In this document: positions 1-8,924 of the stretch, one piece after another
Layout of the letters: every line of letters begins with the position of its first letter
Numbering within the stretch: the first letter of the stretch is position 1
Origin: Emticicia sp. CRIBPO
Lineage (GTDB): Bacteria > Bacteroidota > Bacteroidia > Cytophagales > Spirosomataceae
Assembly (NCBI RefSeq): GCF_009905725.1
Contig: NZ_JAAAKV010000020.1
Location: 1 to 40,652 of the forward strand
DNA: 40,652 bases
Reading direction: 5' to 3'
Position numbers and translations under genes: made by a program
The notes under the pieces: model-generated
Databases searched by the model: none
Told to the model about the DNA's origin: nothing
Seen by the model: only the letters and a program-made list of their open reading frames with translations

Positions 1-1170
1 GCCTTTCACAGCAGGTGCAGGTGGAGGCGGGGGTGGAATACCGTGTCTCGCTTTTGGAGGTGGCGGAGGCGGTGGAGGAGGAGGTAAAACGAAATCCTCT
101 TCCCGCTGTGCATCACTCATAAGCGAATAAATGTAATCGAGGCGGTCTGCATCCGGGGAAGTAATCTTGTAATGGGTACTTCCGTTTACGGTTTTGGTTG
201 ACTTCTTGATGATTTGTTTATACTCTTCCATCATCTCCGGAGTGGCTCCTTTGGTGTTCACCGGGTTTTGTGTTGCCGGAGCCTTCGCTGCTGGCTTCTG
301 GGCGGCAATCCTGGTACTGAATGCCATAACGGCTAGTCCAATAACCGGAACAATCGCGAGCTTCACACAGAAAGCTTTTACGGGGTTGGTTGTTTTGACC
401 ATCATAATGAGGCGTTTTTTAGTGAGTGAAAAATTGATCTGACTGCTCAGGGAAGCACCGCTGAGCTGACTTACTTTGCCCAGCAAAAGATGCTGGTAAG
501 CGTAAGCATTGTTGTAAGTCCGGATGACGGCTTCGTCGGCAAGAAACTCGTGGTTTAGCCTGATGGCCCTTTTGTAAAAAATAAAGACAGGGTTAAACCA
601 GAATATGGTTTGTAACAATTCAATAAAAAGAACATCCAGGGAATGTTTCTGCGTTACATGGGTCAGCTCATGCAATAGAATTTCTTCTTCAATTTTACCC
701 TGCTGGTAGGCTTCGCGATGAACGAAAATGTAACCCAGGAAGCTGTGAGGTGTCAGTTTTTCATTAATCAGTACAATCTTTGAGTCCTGGTACGGAATTG
801 CTTCATTCTGAGGTATTCTCCTGAAAATGCTGAAAATGTTTTTTCCCAGTCGAAACAAAAGTAAGGCAACGATGACTGCATAAGCCGGCCACAGGAATCT
901 GCTGAAATCGAAATTAGCCCAGTTGCCTTCTGGGGAAGCCATTGTACTTAAATTTCTGTAAGAATTTGATCCCGGCAAAATGACGTTTACAGGTTTCAGG
1001 ATGTCATAGGACAGATCGAGCGTAAAAGCCGGTATTACGAAAGCCAGGACCAGGCTGCCCAGCAGGTAAAACCTGTTGAATTTGTGCATCTTTTCTTTCT
1101 CCAGCAAGAGATGATAGGCCTGCAGAAACAAGGCGGAGCACAAAATGACTTTGATAAGGTAGATAGTCAT
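1..1170 (-). CDS. M56-family (BlaR1-like) membrane metallopeptidase, 3' end outside window
   Basis: Antirepressor-type membrane protease. In the family it senses a signal and inactivates the partner BlaI repressor. I read 390 codons from the ATG at 1170 to the window edge with no stop, so the C-terminus is missing. Hydrophobic segments lie near residues 3-22, 35-52, 90-108 and 255-275. The zinc site is HELTH at residues 167-171, followed by a conserved downstream region with NHEFLADE. The C-terminal part is strongly proline-rich (two runs of seven or eight prolines), as in Bacteroidota M56 proteins with a periplasmic, sometimes TonB-like, extension. The start overlaps the stop of the upstream blaI-like gene by 4 bp (ATGA), so the two are translationally coupled. 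The signal sensed is unknown. Confidence 0.9.
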   Translation of the reverse strand, partial: MTIYLIKVILCSALFLQAYHLLLEKEKMHKFNRFYLLGSLVLAFVIPAFTLDLSYDILKPVNVILPGSNSYRNLSTMASPEGNWANFDFSRFLWPAYAVIVALLLFRLGKNIFSIFRRIPQNEAIPYQDSKIVLINEKLTPHSFLGYIFVHREAYQQGKIEEEILLHELTHVTQKHSLDVLFIELLQTIFWFNPVFIFYKRAIRLNHEFLADEAVIRTYNNAYAYQHLLLGKVSQLSGASLSSQINFSLTKKRLIMMVKTTNPVKAFCVKLAIVPVIGLAVMAFSTRIAAQKPAAKAPATQNPVNTKGATPEMMEEYKQIIKKSTKTVNGSTHYKITSPDADRLDYIYSLMSDAQREEDFVLPPPPPPPPPPKARHGIPPPPPPAPAVKG

Positions 1171-1538
1171 TTTTTCTTTTTGTTAATTTCCTGTTCAACG
1201 ATCTTCTTGAGTTCCTCCAGTTCTCCGGCCGACAGGTTCGTTGCGGTGGTAAAGAATGAGGCAAACTGCATGGGAGAATTATCAAAATAGTTTTTGATCA
1301 TCCCATTAACATGCCTTGAAAAATAGTCAGTCTTCTGAATCAGCGGATAGTACTCTCTTGAATTTCCGAAAAGAGTGTATCCTACAAAACCCTTGTCCTG
1401 CATACGTTTCAGCAAGGTAGCGATAGTGGTGGTAGCAGGTTTAGGGTCCGGATGAAGATCGATGAGGTCTTTCATAAAGACTTTTTCCTGTTTCCAGATC
1501 AGTTCCATCAGTTGTTCTTCTGCTTTCGAAAGTGCCAT
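1167..1538 (-). CDS. BlaI/MecI/CopY family transcriptional repressor
   Basis: 123-residue winged-helix repressor of the penicillinase-repressor family. The N-terminus (MALSKAEEQLMELIWKQEKV) and the following PATTTIATLLKRMQDKGFV recognition region match the family's DNA-binding domain. The C-terminal half is a dimerisation helix bundle ending in a lysine-rich tail. It is the first gene of a two-gene operon with the M56 protease, overlapping it by ATGA. A TACA-N2-TGTA operator lies 25 bp upstream of the start, so autoregulation is likely. In Bacteroidota these pairs are usually not linked to beta-lactamases, and no lactamase is visible here. Confidence 0.93.
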   Translation of the reverse strand: MALSKAEEQLMELIWKQEKVFMKDLIDLHPDPKPATTTIATLLKRMQDKGFVGYTLFGNSREYYPLIQKTDYFSRHVNGMIKNYFDNSPMQFASFFTTATNLSAGELEELKKIVEQEINKKKK

Positions 1539-1562
1539 TGCTCTATGTTTATGTATTATACT

Positions 1563-1574
1563 CTACAAATGTAG
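1563..1574 (-). promoter_or_regulatory. BlaI-type operator overlapping a -7 promoter element
   Basis: Inverted repeat CTACA-AA-TGTAG, matching the BlaI/MecI consensus TACANNTGTA. Read on the minus strand it contains TACATTTG, a match to the Bacteroidota -7 element TAnnTTTG. A repressor bound here would cover the promoter. The assignment is by pattern only. Confidence 0.65.
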
Positions 1575-1698
1575 AATTAAATTTCATATAAAAAAATGTT
1601 TTGACGTAAATTTTGATTTTCTTGATACAAAGAAATAGGGAGTTCAGACGAGAGTGGTTTTTTTATTATGCTATTTACTCCACATTTTTCCAGATTAA

Positions 1699-2253
1699 TC
1701 AGACTATTGCATTGATATAGGGAGTAAGGTCCAGATACATTTGACGGGTGTCTTTGTCATTATCTTCTTCTGAAAGGTACTCAAACCCCCTCTTTTCATA
1801 AAACGCCGGGGGTTTTTCATATGCATCAACCGTAATTAATTTACAGGCACAGGATTCATTGTGTTTTAAAGCCTGGGCTATAATATAGTTTACGAGCATC
1901 TTACCAAGTCCGGATTGTTTACTTGACACATCAACCGCTAAACGCCCGATTTTAATAGCCGGAAAACTCTTCAAGTGCCTTTTGGGGTGTGTGACCAAGC
2001 TCTTTAAAAAGCGTTTTAAAGAGGATCTGGAAGAAAAATCATTTTCTTCTACTTTTAAGCTGTCGTTAAAAATACTAAAATAAGCAATTGTTTTTTGCTC
2101 ACCCTCAATTAAAAAAGTAGTAGCTAAAAGTTCTTCTGAAAATGGTATGGATTTGTTAAACAGAAAATCGTTTAGGTCTTCGTCTCCGCAATCGAAAGGT
2201 TTTATTGAAGTATTTTTATCCACTTTTAGCAAGGATAAATCTTCAAATATCAT
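1699..2253 (-). CDS. GNAT acetyltransferase, TacT-like toxin candidate
   Basis: 184-residue GNAT-fold acetyltransferase. The N-terminal FDCGDEDLNDFL (residues 20-31) is the signature of GNAT toxins that acetylate aminoacyl-tRNA. The acetyl-CoA loop is at KQSGLGKML (112-120) after the strand IGRLAVDV, and the usual C-terminal tyrosine lies in PPAFYEKRGF (148-157). It sits 3 bp downstream of a 52-residue small gene, the usual order of antitoxin then toxin. The partner is not an obvious ribbon-helix-helix DUF1778 protein, so the toxin role is inferred from family signature and gene order. Confidence 0.8.
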   Translation of the reverse strand: MIFEDLSLLKVDKNTSIKPFDCGDEDLNDFLFNKSIPFSEELLATTFLIEGEQKTIAYFSIFNDSLKVEENDFSSRSSLKRFLKSLVTHPKRHLKSFPAIKIGRLAVDVSSKQSGLGKMLVNYIIAQALKHNESCACKLITVDAYEKPPAFYEKRGFEYLSEEDNDKDTRQMYLDLTPYINAIV

Positions 2254-2256
2254 TCA

Positions 2257-2415
2257 TTAATTTTTTAAAATAGCCTGGATTTTTTCAGCGTCTCTTTGAA
2301 TTGACAATAAAGTTTCTGCGTTAATTTTTTTCGAACTGTTGGATTTGAGTTTTCCGAAAAAATTAACGGCATCTTGTCCTTTTAAAACAGGAGTTATCTT
2401 AATAGGTTTTGCCAT
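2257..2415 (-). CDS. Small protein, putative antitoxin partner of the GNAT
   Basis: 52-residue ORF starting MAKPIKITPVLKGQDAVNFF and ending with a lysine-rich helix (AEKIQAILKN). A longer in-frame ATG exists at 2433 (58 residues). I prefer 2415 because a TACATTTG -7-like element lies at 2436-2443, which would put the transcript start at about the upstream ATG. The stop is 3 bp before the GNAT start, so the genes are co-transcribed. I do not recognise the family with certainty; similar small proteins with a KxTPVLKGxDA motif precede toxins in Bacteroidota. Antitoxin function is inferred. Confidence 0.6.
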   Translation of the reverse strand: MAKPIKITPVLKGQDAVNFFGKLKSNSSKKINAETLLSIQRDAEKIQAILKN

Positions 2416-2435
2416 TTCTTTGTTTATTTTCATCA

Positions 2436-2443
2436 CAAATGTA
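2436..2443 (-). promoter_or_regulatory. Bacteroidota -7 element (TAnnTTTG) for the small-protein/GNAT operon
   Basis: TACATTTG on the minus strand, 20 bp before the preferred ATG at 2415. It is identical to the element in the blaI promoter region. No clear -33 TTG was scored. Confidence 0.45.
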
Positions 2444-2757
2444 TAACATAATTTAATAAAAAAAGATTTTAACGGATGTGATTGGCATTATTCATTTCCA
2501 CATTTTAAAACTTTTCCCAGATATAATGAATGCAAGAGTATCACTTTCAGGCCAAATCCGTTCAAAATCTTAGGTAAGCAATTGCAAATTCTTTCTCTGT
2601 TTTAAATTTTAAATCAATTGATCTTTTTTTTCTGATCATACGTCGACAATCTGAATAATTTTACCCGTGCTAAAATACAATCATGTGAAAAATACAGTTA
2701 TTTTGGCCTGTTAATTTATTGAAAGTCTAATTTTTAAAATCAACAAACCAAAAAACG
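2444..2757. other. Gene-free AT-rich intergenic region
   Basis: About 310 bp between the divergent GNAT operon and the S41 protease gene. I see no ORF with coding character, no RNA gene and no clear hairpin. It presumably carries both promoters. Confidence 0.5.
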
Positions 2758-5700
2758 ATGAAAAAAGTAGCTATTACTTTAAAAATTGTCTTGTTATCAG
2801 TCTTTTACACCCAGGCCCAAACTCCCTTAATTCTACGCCAGCCTGCCATCAATGCAGATGGTTCTGTAGTGGCTTTTTCGTTTCAGGGCGATATCTGGAC
2901 AGTGCCGGCATCCGGCGGAAAAGGAACACGCCTTACCGTTCATGAAGCTTATGAGTCTAACCCGGTTTTTAGCCCGGATGGCAAACAAATCGCTTTCTCC
3001 GGTGCCAGATTCGGGAATAATGATGTTTTTGTGATGCCTGTTGAAGGAGGCTTACCGAAGCGTCTGACTTACCACTCTGGTATCGACAACATTGCCAGCT
3101 GGACACAGCCGGATAAAATCCTGTTTTCGACCAACCGCGAGTTCCGGCAGATCGAACGTCCCAATGAAGTGTATTCGATCAGTCCCAAAGGTGGTACAGA
3201 ATCACGCTTTCTGGATGCTGTAGGGTTTGACCCGGTATTGTCGCCCAACGGCCGTTTTCTGGCTTTTGTCAGGGGGGACATTAACCCGGTAGCCAGACAG
3301 GACTACAAAGGAAGTTCTGATCGTGACCTGTGGATTTATGACACCAAAAATAAAACGTATGCCCAGCTTCCCGGGTTTGAAACCAATGACGTGTTTCCGC
3401 AATGGGGAAGCAACGACGTTCTTTATTTCTTAAGCAGTAACGACGGAGCCTATAATATTTACAAACTGAAGATTGATGCTAACGGAAAAGCCGCTAATGC
3501 ACCTGAGAAGCTGACTAATTTCAAAGATGAATCCATCCGAGCCTTCAGCGTGTCTGCCAATGGCTCTGTTATTGTTTTTGAAAAGGATCTTAATCTTTAC
3601 ACCTTAAAAACCAGCGGTGGTTCTACCCAGAAACTGAACGTACAGATCAACGCTGATGAGCACCTGGACGCTACAGAACAAAAGACCCTGACCAGCGGAG
3701 CTACAGAGTATTCGGTATCTCCCAACGGAAAGCTAATGGCTTTCTCAGTAAGGGGTGAGGTATTTATCAAAGAAGCGGATAAGGAAAAATCAAGAAGCAT
3801 CAATGTTTCCAATCATGCTTTCCGGGACATCGAGCCGACCTGGCTGAATGATTCTACCTTGCTTTTTACGAGCGACAGGCTTAACGGGAATTATGATGTT
3901 TTTATGGTCAGTTCTGCCGATACAAGTCAGCGGAATATCTTCAAAACCATGAAGCACAAGCTTACTCAGATTACCAAAACCACGGAAGATGAAACATCCC
4001 TGGAGATTTCTCCGGACGGCAAAAAAATAGCTTATGTGAGGGGCAGAGGTACTTTTGTGGTAAGCGATATCAGTGCTGACGGCAAACTGACCAATGAAAA
4101 AATACTGAGTAACAGCTGGGATGCCCCGAACGGCATAGCCTGGAGTCCGGACAGCAAATGGCTGGCGTATGCCATCAGCGATCTGTATTTTAACCAGGAA
4201 ATCTTCATTCAGGCAGCTGATAACTCAGGTAAACCAGTGAACGTTACGATGCACCCGCGTACAGACAGCAGACCTTACTGGAGTGCAGATGGCTCAAAAT
4301 TAGGTTTTATTTCGGGCAGAAGTTCAGACAGAAGCAATGATGTCTGGTTTGTTTGGCTGAAAAAAGAAGACTGGGAAAAGGAAACCCAGGACTGGCAGGA
4401 GCGTGATACCCCGGCCGCAGACGCAGCCCCGGCTAAAGGTGAGAAAAAAGGACCGAAGCCGATCAAAATTGATTTTGATAAAATACACGAAAGAATCGTA
4501 CAGGTTACCAGTTTTCCGGGTGATGAAAGTGACCTGGTTATTTCTAAAGACGGCGAAACGTTTTATTATACCACGTCCAGCAGCAACGCTAAGGGCAGGG
4601 ATTTGTACAGCATTAAATGGGACGGCAAAGATCTGAAAGAAATAACGAAAGGAGGATCTGGTCCTGGAAATGTGAGGATGGATAAAGATGCCAAATACCT
4701 TTATTTCAGCCGGATGGGCGGTATCAGCCGGATAGATCTGAAATCAAATGCGACAGAGGGGCTGCCTTATGCTGCCAAAATGAAAATTGATTACAATGCC
4801 GAACGCACTCAGGTTTTTGAAGAGGCATGGAGGACCATTAGGGATGGGTTTTACGATCCGAAATTCCATGGTAACGATTGGGTGAAACTACACGATAAAT
4901 ACAAGGAACGTTGCGTTTACTCAAGTACCGGAAACGATTTCAGAGATATGTTTAACTTACTGCTTGGAGAACTGAACTCAAGCCATATGGGATTGACCGT
5001 CACAGACAGGACAGATACCCAGCGTGAGGCCACCGGATTGTTAGGGACTGAACTGGTGCCTGTTTCAGACGGTGTGAAAGTAAGTCACGTAGTGCCGGAA
5101 ACACCGGCGGATAAAGAAAGAAGCAAGCTCAATGAAGGAGATGTGATCACTGCCGTGAATGGTCAGAGCATTGGAGAGAATGACAATTTTCATGAAATGG
5201 TCAACGGGCTGGTGAATGAAAAAGTCTTGTTGAGCGTAAAAGGAACTGACGGCAAATCAAGAGAAGTGGTGATCCGTCTTACGGCCAGCATCGCTAATGA
5301 CCTATATAATGAATGGGTGGACGGAAGGAAAAAACTGGTAGAGAAATTCTCGAACGGTCGCCTTGGTTATATCCATATCAAAGGCATGGATTTTCCAAGT
5401 TTTGAAGTGGTTGAAAGAGAATTTACAGCAGCCGGTTTTGGAAAAGAAGGTTTGATCATTGACGTCCGCTATAACGGTGGCGGGTCTACCACCGACTACC
5501 TGATGACCATCCTGAACTATAAACAGCATGCTTACACCATCCCGAGAGGAGCGAGTGATAACCTGGAAAAAGACAAACTTAAGTTCAAGGATTATTACCC
5601 CATCGGAGAGCGTCTGGTGTATGCCGCCTGGACCAAGCCGTCTATCGCTCTTTGTAACGAAGGAAGTTATTCCAACGCGGAGATTTTCTCACACGCTTAC

Positions 5701-5967
5701 AAAACCCTTGGGATTGGCAAACTCGTGGGTGTTCCTACCAACGGATCTGTGATTTCTACAGGAGGTAAAGGCCTGATGGATGGTTCATTTGTAAGACTTC
5801 CCGGTCGCGGATGGTATACCAAAGCCACTGATAAAAACCAGGAATTGGGGCCTGCTGTACCGGATATTATCGTAGAAAACCAACCGGACTGGATCTCAAA
5901 AGGTACGGACGAGCAGCTGAAAGTAGCTGTTGATGAATTGTTGAAGGAAATCAGTGCGAAGAAGTAA
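2758..5967 (+). CDS. Tricorn-like S41 family peptidase, secreted
   Basis: 1069-residue periplasmic or secreted protease of the tricorn type. A signal peptide spans residues 1-20 and ends TQAQ. Two TolB/WD40-like beta-propellers follow (about 25-320 and 320-670, with repeated SPDGK and WSPDSK motifs). Then come the tricorn core-1 helical domain (from about 680, FEEAWRTIRDGFYD), a PDZ domain (about 765-855) and the S41 catalytic core. The catalytic His is in LNSSHMGL (H743), and the nucleophile is the Ser before NAE in GSYSNAE (probably S972). This full-length architecture is common in Bacteroidota and is thought to degrade peptides. It is monocistronic with a terminator 18 bp after the stop. 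Confidence 0.93.
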   Translation: MKKVAITLKIVLLSVFYTQAQTPLILRQPAINADGSVVAFSFQGDIWTVPASGGKGTRLTVHEAYESNPVFSPDGKQIAFSGARFGNNDVFVMPVEGGLPKRLTYHSGIDNIASWTQPDKILFSTNREFRQIERPNEVYSISPKGGTESRFLDAVGFDPVLSPNGRFLAFVRGDINPVARQDYKGSSDRDLWIYDTKNKTYAQLPGFETNDVFPQWGSNDVLYFLSSNDGAYNIYKLKIDANGKAANAPEKLTNFKDESIRAFSVSANGSVIVFEKDLNLYTLKTSGGSTQKLNVQINADEHLDATEQKTLTSGATEYSVSPNGKLMAFSVRGEVFIKEADKEKSRSINVSNHAFRDIEPTWLNDSTLLFTSDRLNGNYDVFMVSSADTSQRNIFKTMKHKLTQITKTTEDETSLEISPDGKKIAYVRGRGTFVVSDISADGKLTNEKILSNSWDAPNGIAWSPDSKWLAYAISDLYFNQEIFIQAADNSGKPVNVTMHPRTDSRPYWSADGSKLGFISGRSSDRSNDVWFVWLKKEDWEKETQDWQERDTPAADAAPAKGEKKGPKPIKIDFDKIHERIVQVTSFPGDESDLVISKDGETFYYTTSSSNAKGRDLYSIKWDGKDLKEITKGGSGPGNVRMDKDAKYLYFSRMGGISRIDLKSNATEGLPYAAKMKIDYNAERTQVFEEAWRTIRDGFYDPKFHGNDWVKLHDKYKERCVYSSTGNDFRDMFNLLLGELNSSHMGLTVTDRTDTQREATGLLGTELVPVSDGVKVSHVVPETPADKERSKLNEGDVITAVNGQSIGENDNFHEMVNGLVNEKVLLSVKGTDGKSREVVIRLTASIANDLYNEWVDGRKKLVEKFSNGRLGYIHIKGMDFPSFEVVEREFTAAGFGKEGLIIDVRYNGGGSTTDYLMTILNYKQHAYTIPRGASDNLEKDKLKFKDYYPIGERLVYAAWTKPSIALCNEGSYSNAEIFSHAYKTLGIGKLVGVPTNGSVISTGGKGLMDGSFVRLPGRGWYTKATDKNQELGPAVPDIIVENQPDWISKGTDEQLKVAVDELLKEISAKK

Positions 5968-5984
5968 TCAGGCACTTGAAAATA

Positions 5985-6022
5985 TGAAGAGGTCACCCGG
6001 ATTTTTTTGGGTGGCTTCTTTT
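5985..6022. terminator. Terminator between the S41 peptidase and HD protein genes
   Basis: GAAG..CACCC, T-rich loop, GGGTGGCTTC followed by TTTT. It lies between convergent genes, so it may serve both strands. Confidence 0.6.
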
Positions 6023-6025
6023 GTG

Positions 6026-6640
6026 TTAAAGAGTTTCCAGTTCTTTTTGAATGTTTTCTAAGGCTGCAGACTCATATAAATGAAAGAAGTAATCTGTTTT
6101 GTAAATTCTTTCCATGTTCAGGAAATGTTGCAATACTTTTTTCCTGCCGGGTTTGTACACAAAATCAGGATAAATAGAAAATTCTTTCCTGATCTGATGG
6201 CAATAGTTTTGATATGTTGTCCCGTCTTGTCCAAGAATGGCCAGGTCGGCGTCAGTGAAAAGATTTATATCATTGTTTGTACTTATAGAATGGCTTGCTG
6301 TTGCAAGTATAGTTTCATTAACCTGAGCGATTTTATCAGGAGGATAATTGATGTCCTTTAGTCTGTCTGTGGCTAATTCAGCACTTTTGCGTTCGTTGTT
6401 TTTGCTGGTCGTTTTGTATATGACATCATGATAGTAGAGAGAAAACAATAAAACATCCTGATTTACAATCTGGTCTTTTACTTTTTCCAACTGAATATAC
6501 AGATTTTCAAGATGGCCGAGTGTGTGATAATGTCTGCTTTTCTGGGAGTAATGTTTTTCAAATTCAAGCCAGAGTTTTTCCGAGAGTTGAATATTGTCGA
6601 AATAATTACCGACAAGAGACATGAAAGTTTGTTTCAGCAT
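6026..6640 (-). CDS. HD-domain predicted metal-dependent phosphohydrolase
   Basis: 204-residue cytoplasmic protein of the COG4339-type HD superfamily. Metal ligands visible are H39/H43 in YHTLGHL, the HD pair at 71-72 (YYHDVIY) and a later Asp in FTDADLAILG (130-132). The length fits the family and there is no signal peptide. The substrate is unknown. It is a single gene running convergent to the S41 peptidase. Confidence 0.85.
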   Translation of the reverse strand: MLKQTFMSLVGNYFDNIQLSEKLWLEFEKHYSQKSRHYHTLGHLENLYIQLEKVKDQIVNQDVLLFSLYYHDVIYKTTSKNNERKSAELATDRLKDINYPPDKIAQVNETILATASHSISTNNDINLFTDADLAILGQDGTTYQNYCHQIRKEFSIYPDFVYKPGRKKVLQHFLNMERIYKTDYFFHLYESAALENIQKELETL

Positions 6641-6699
6641 AAGATTTATTGAAATCGAATTATAATCTTAATTCGTATCTTTTGAAATTCAACTAATTT

Positions 6700-7839
6700 T
6701 CACAACCCTGTCACCGGCACTTTCACCGTCTTAATCACCGGTTCAGAAAATTCCTTTTTGCCATAACGGGGCGTTACCACCATTTCTTTAAACGGCTTGT
6801 CCTGGTAAATGCTGGTTTCCCAGATCACTGATATTTTCACATCCACGTCGATGGCCTGCACCTGGTTGTCATTTAGCAGGCCGATATAGAAGTTGTTCTT
6901 TTTCAGGACCGGGTTTTTGCCATAGGCGGCCACACCCTTACCCTTATCGAAGGCTTCGTAAGAGGCATCTTTCTTCATGAACTTTTCCGCGTTGCGGAGG
7001 TCAGGCAAAAAGCAATATTGTACATCTTCGCCTACCGAGGGCATGACCAGCGTCCCGACGGTGCCGATAGCAATACCCGCCAGCGGTCCGCCACCCAGTA
7101 TATATGAAGCTCCCTGTGCAATGTTTTTAAACAAACTCAGGTTTTTCTTCCACGCTTCGGAAGCCTCTTTACCTACACCGATCCAGTACGCCCAGCCGAT
7201 GATTTTCCGGGTCTTGTAAGCTGAAACTTCGTTGGCTGGGAATACCACCTCAATGGTTTTATAATTCTTATTTTCAAAATTCCTGGCCGAGTGTATCCTT
7301 TCCACTTTCTCGATAATCCTGTCTTCAGACAATTCTTTTTTGGCAAGTTCCTTCCTGGTTTTCTGAACGTAGGAAGTGTCATAACCCACGATGGCATCTT
7401 TGGTATAGCTGTTGTAAGTGGTTTGCTGCTGTTCCTGCCATACCACTGCCGTATTGAAAACCCGGGTATCATCATTTTCGGGAATACGCTGGATTTTGAT
7501 TTTACAGATACGACCGGAAATGGCGGAATTGTTGAATCGAAAAATATAAACCCCTTTTTGGGTCACCTGGATGACCTTGTTTTCGATCCTGGAGGTCTTA
7601 TAATCGGAAAACCTCGCGTTGGAAGGGTACTCCAGGATCTGAATTTCTTTTAATTCCTTCCCGTCATTTTCCTGGAAACTAAAGATAATCTTGTCGCCCT
7701 TCGCAAATCCGAAATAAAGTTCCTCGTCTTTCTTCGCCCCGATTTTAAAAGTCTGGTCGGTGACGTCGACAGGCTCTTGCCCGGATACAAAAGTCAGACG
7801 GAAGGCAAAGCAAAGCAAGAAGAGAATTTTCGGATACAT
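6700..7839 (-). CDS. Secreted protein of unknown function
   Basis: 379 residues from the ATG at 7839; an upstream in-frame TTG would add seven residues and weaken the signal peptide. The signal peptide MYPKILFLLCFAFRLTFVSG is followed by a beta-rich region resembling a periplasmic carbohydrate-binding or C2-like fold. A Gly/Ala-rich hydrophobic segment (YILGGGPLAGIAIGTVGTLV) sits near the middle and could insert in a membrane. I do not recognise the family. There is no operon partner. Confidence 0.6.
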   Translation of the reverse strand: MYPKILFLLCFAFRLTFVSGQEPVDVTDQTFKIGAKKDEELYFGFAKGDKIIFSFQENDGKELKEIQILEYPSNARFSDYKTSRIENKVIQVTQKGVYIFRFNNSAISGRICKIKIQRIPENDDTRVFNTAVVWQEQQQTTYNSYTKDAIVGYDTSYVQKTRKELAKKELSEDRIIEKVERIHSARNFENKNYKTIEVVFPANEVSAYKTRKIIGWAYWIGVGKEASEAWKKNLSLFKNIAQGASYILGGGPLAGIAIGTVGTLVMPSVGEDVQYCFLPDLRNAEKFMKKDASYEAFDKGKGVAAYGKNPVLKKNNFYIGLLNDNQVQAIDVDVKISVIWETSIYQDKPFKEMVVTPRYGKKEFSEPVIKTVKVPVTGL

Positions 7840-8115
7840 ATCGTAAAAGGCTGATACCAATATGAAGTGGTAATGGTTTTAATTCGGAGTTTGGGTGTAA
7901 AAGTACGAAAGAATCTTTTATCTTAAGGAAAGGTATTTTTCTTTACATGCAATTACTCCCACGCCTTGGTATTTTCTTTTTTAAGGCAAATTCTAATTTT
8001 TCGAATACAGGAGTTCTTTTCTTGAACGCCAGACGTGGTTATGTGAGTATTTCTTCTGAAATTTATCCCAGGGATTTTTCCCTGCAATTCAACCTTTAAA
8101 ATTTTAATGTATTCT

Positions 8116-8847
8116 ATGAAAAAATTACTTACCGGACTCGGTGTTTCACTTTGCTTTTTAACCATGGTGTCTTGTTCTTCCAAACCGGAGGAGGCCAAAG
8201 TCAATGAACTGACCGAACAGGAGAAGAAAGATGGGTGGGTTTCTCTTTTTGATGGTAAAACCACTGATGGCTGGCATTTGTACAACAAGGGCAAAGTTGC
8301 TTCAGCCTGGGTGGTTCAGGACAGCAGCCTGCATTGCAGGTTCGACACCACCGAAGTTGAACATGGAGACCTGGTTTCTGATAAAGAGTTCGAAAACTTT
8401 GATCTGAAATTTGAATGGAAGATCCCGAAAGAAGGTAACAGCGGTGTATTTATCAATGTGGTAGAAAAGCCTGAAATTCCTACAGCATGGGCTTCAGCAC
8501 CTGAATATCAGTTGCTTGAAGCCTCTCACCCGGATTATGCTACCAGCCCTAAAAAGCGTGCTGGTGGAATGTTCAACCTGTTTGAGCAAAAGAACCCGGT
8601 ATCACCCAAACCCGTTGGAGAATGGAACCAGTCGGAAATCAAACAGACAGGCGGTAAGATCGAGTTTTATCTGAACGGTGTTCTCACTGTACAGGAAGAC
8701 CTGACTAATCAGGCCTGGAAAGACCTGATCGCTTCTACCGGCTTCCAGCATTTCCCTGAATTCGGAAAGGCCACCAAAGGCCGGATCGGGCTACAGGAGT
8801 GGTCAAAAGGAATATCTTTCCGGAATATTAAAATCAAGACATTGTAA
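8116..8847 (+). CDS. DUF1080 (3-keto-disaccharide hydrolase-like) lipoprotein
   Basis: 243 residues from the ATG at 8116, preferred over the ATG at 8107 because it begins directly with MKKLL. A lipoprotein signal has the lipobox MVSC followed by a serine stretch. The DUF1080 domain fills the rest: GWVSLFDGKTTDGWHLYN at the start, FKWKIPKEGNSGVF-like strands, a PEYQLLE segment and the C-terminal GRIGLQEW. The fold is a concanavalin-like jelly roll found in glycoside-active periplasmic enzymes. It stands alone. Confidence 0.9.
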   Translation: MKKLLTGLGVSLCFLTMVSCSSKPEEAKVNELTEQEKKDGWVSLFDGKTTDGWHLYNKGKVASAWVVQDSSLHCRFDTTEVEHGDLVSDKEFENFDLKFEWKIPKEGNSGVFINVVEKPEIPTAWASAPEYQLLEASHPDYATSPKKRAGGMFNLFEQKNPVSPKPVGEWNQSEIKQTGGKIEFYLNGVLTVQEDLTNQAWKDLIASTGFQHFPEFGKATKGRIGLQEWSKGISFRNIKIKTL

Positions 8848-8870
8848 TCCTGCCCCTCAGGGACAGGATT
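8846..8870 (+). terminator. Stem-loop at the end of the DUF1080 gene
   Basis: AATCCTG-CCC-CTCA-GGG-A-CAGGATT overlaps the stop codon. There is no T-run after it, so it may be an mRNA 3'-end stabiliser rather than a classic terminator. Confidence 0.4.
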
Positions 8871-8880
8871 AACGACTCAC

Positions 8881-8924
8881 CGAGCCTTGCAGGCCCACCC
8901 TCGGGGTGCTGGCTACAAGGCTCG
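8881..8924. repeat. Long inverted repeat overlapping the receptor gene's stop
   Basis: Arms CGAGCCTTG and CAAGGCTCG are perfectly complementary (9 bp), with further internal pairing (ACCC/GGGT). The right arm encodes the last residues and stop of the minus-strand barrel receptor (8913). It is probably a shared 3'-end structure between the convergent genes. Confidence 0.55.

Noticed and set aside
194-442. 82-codon plus-strand ORF
   Set aside because: Antisense to the M56 gene. Its hydrophobicity mirrors the membrane protein on the other strand.
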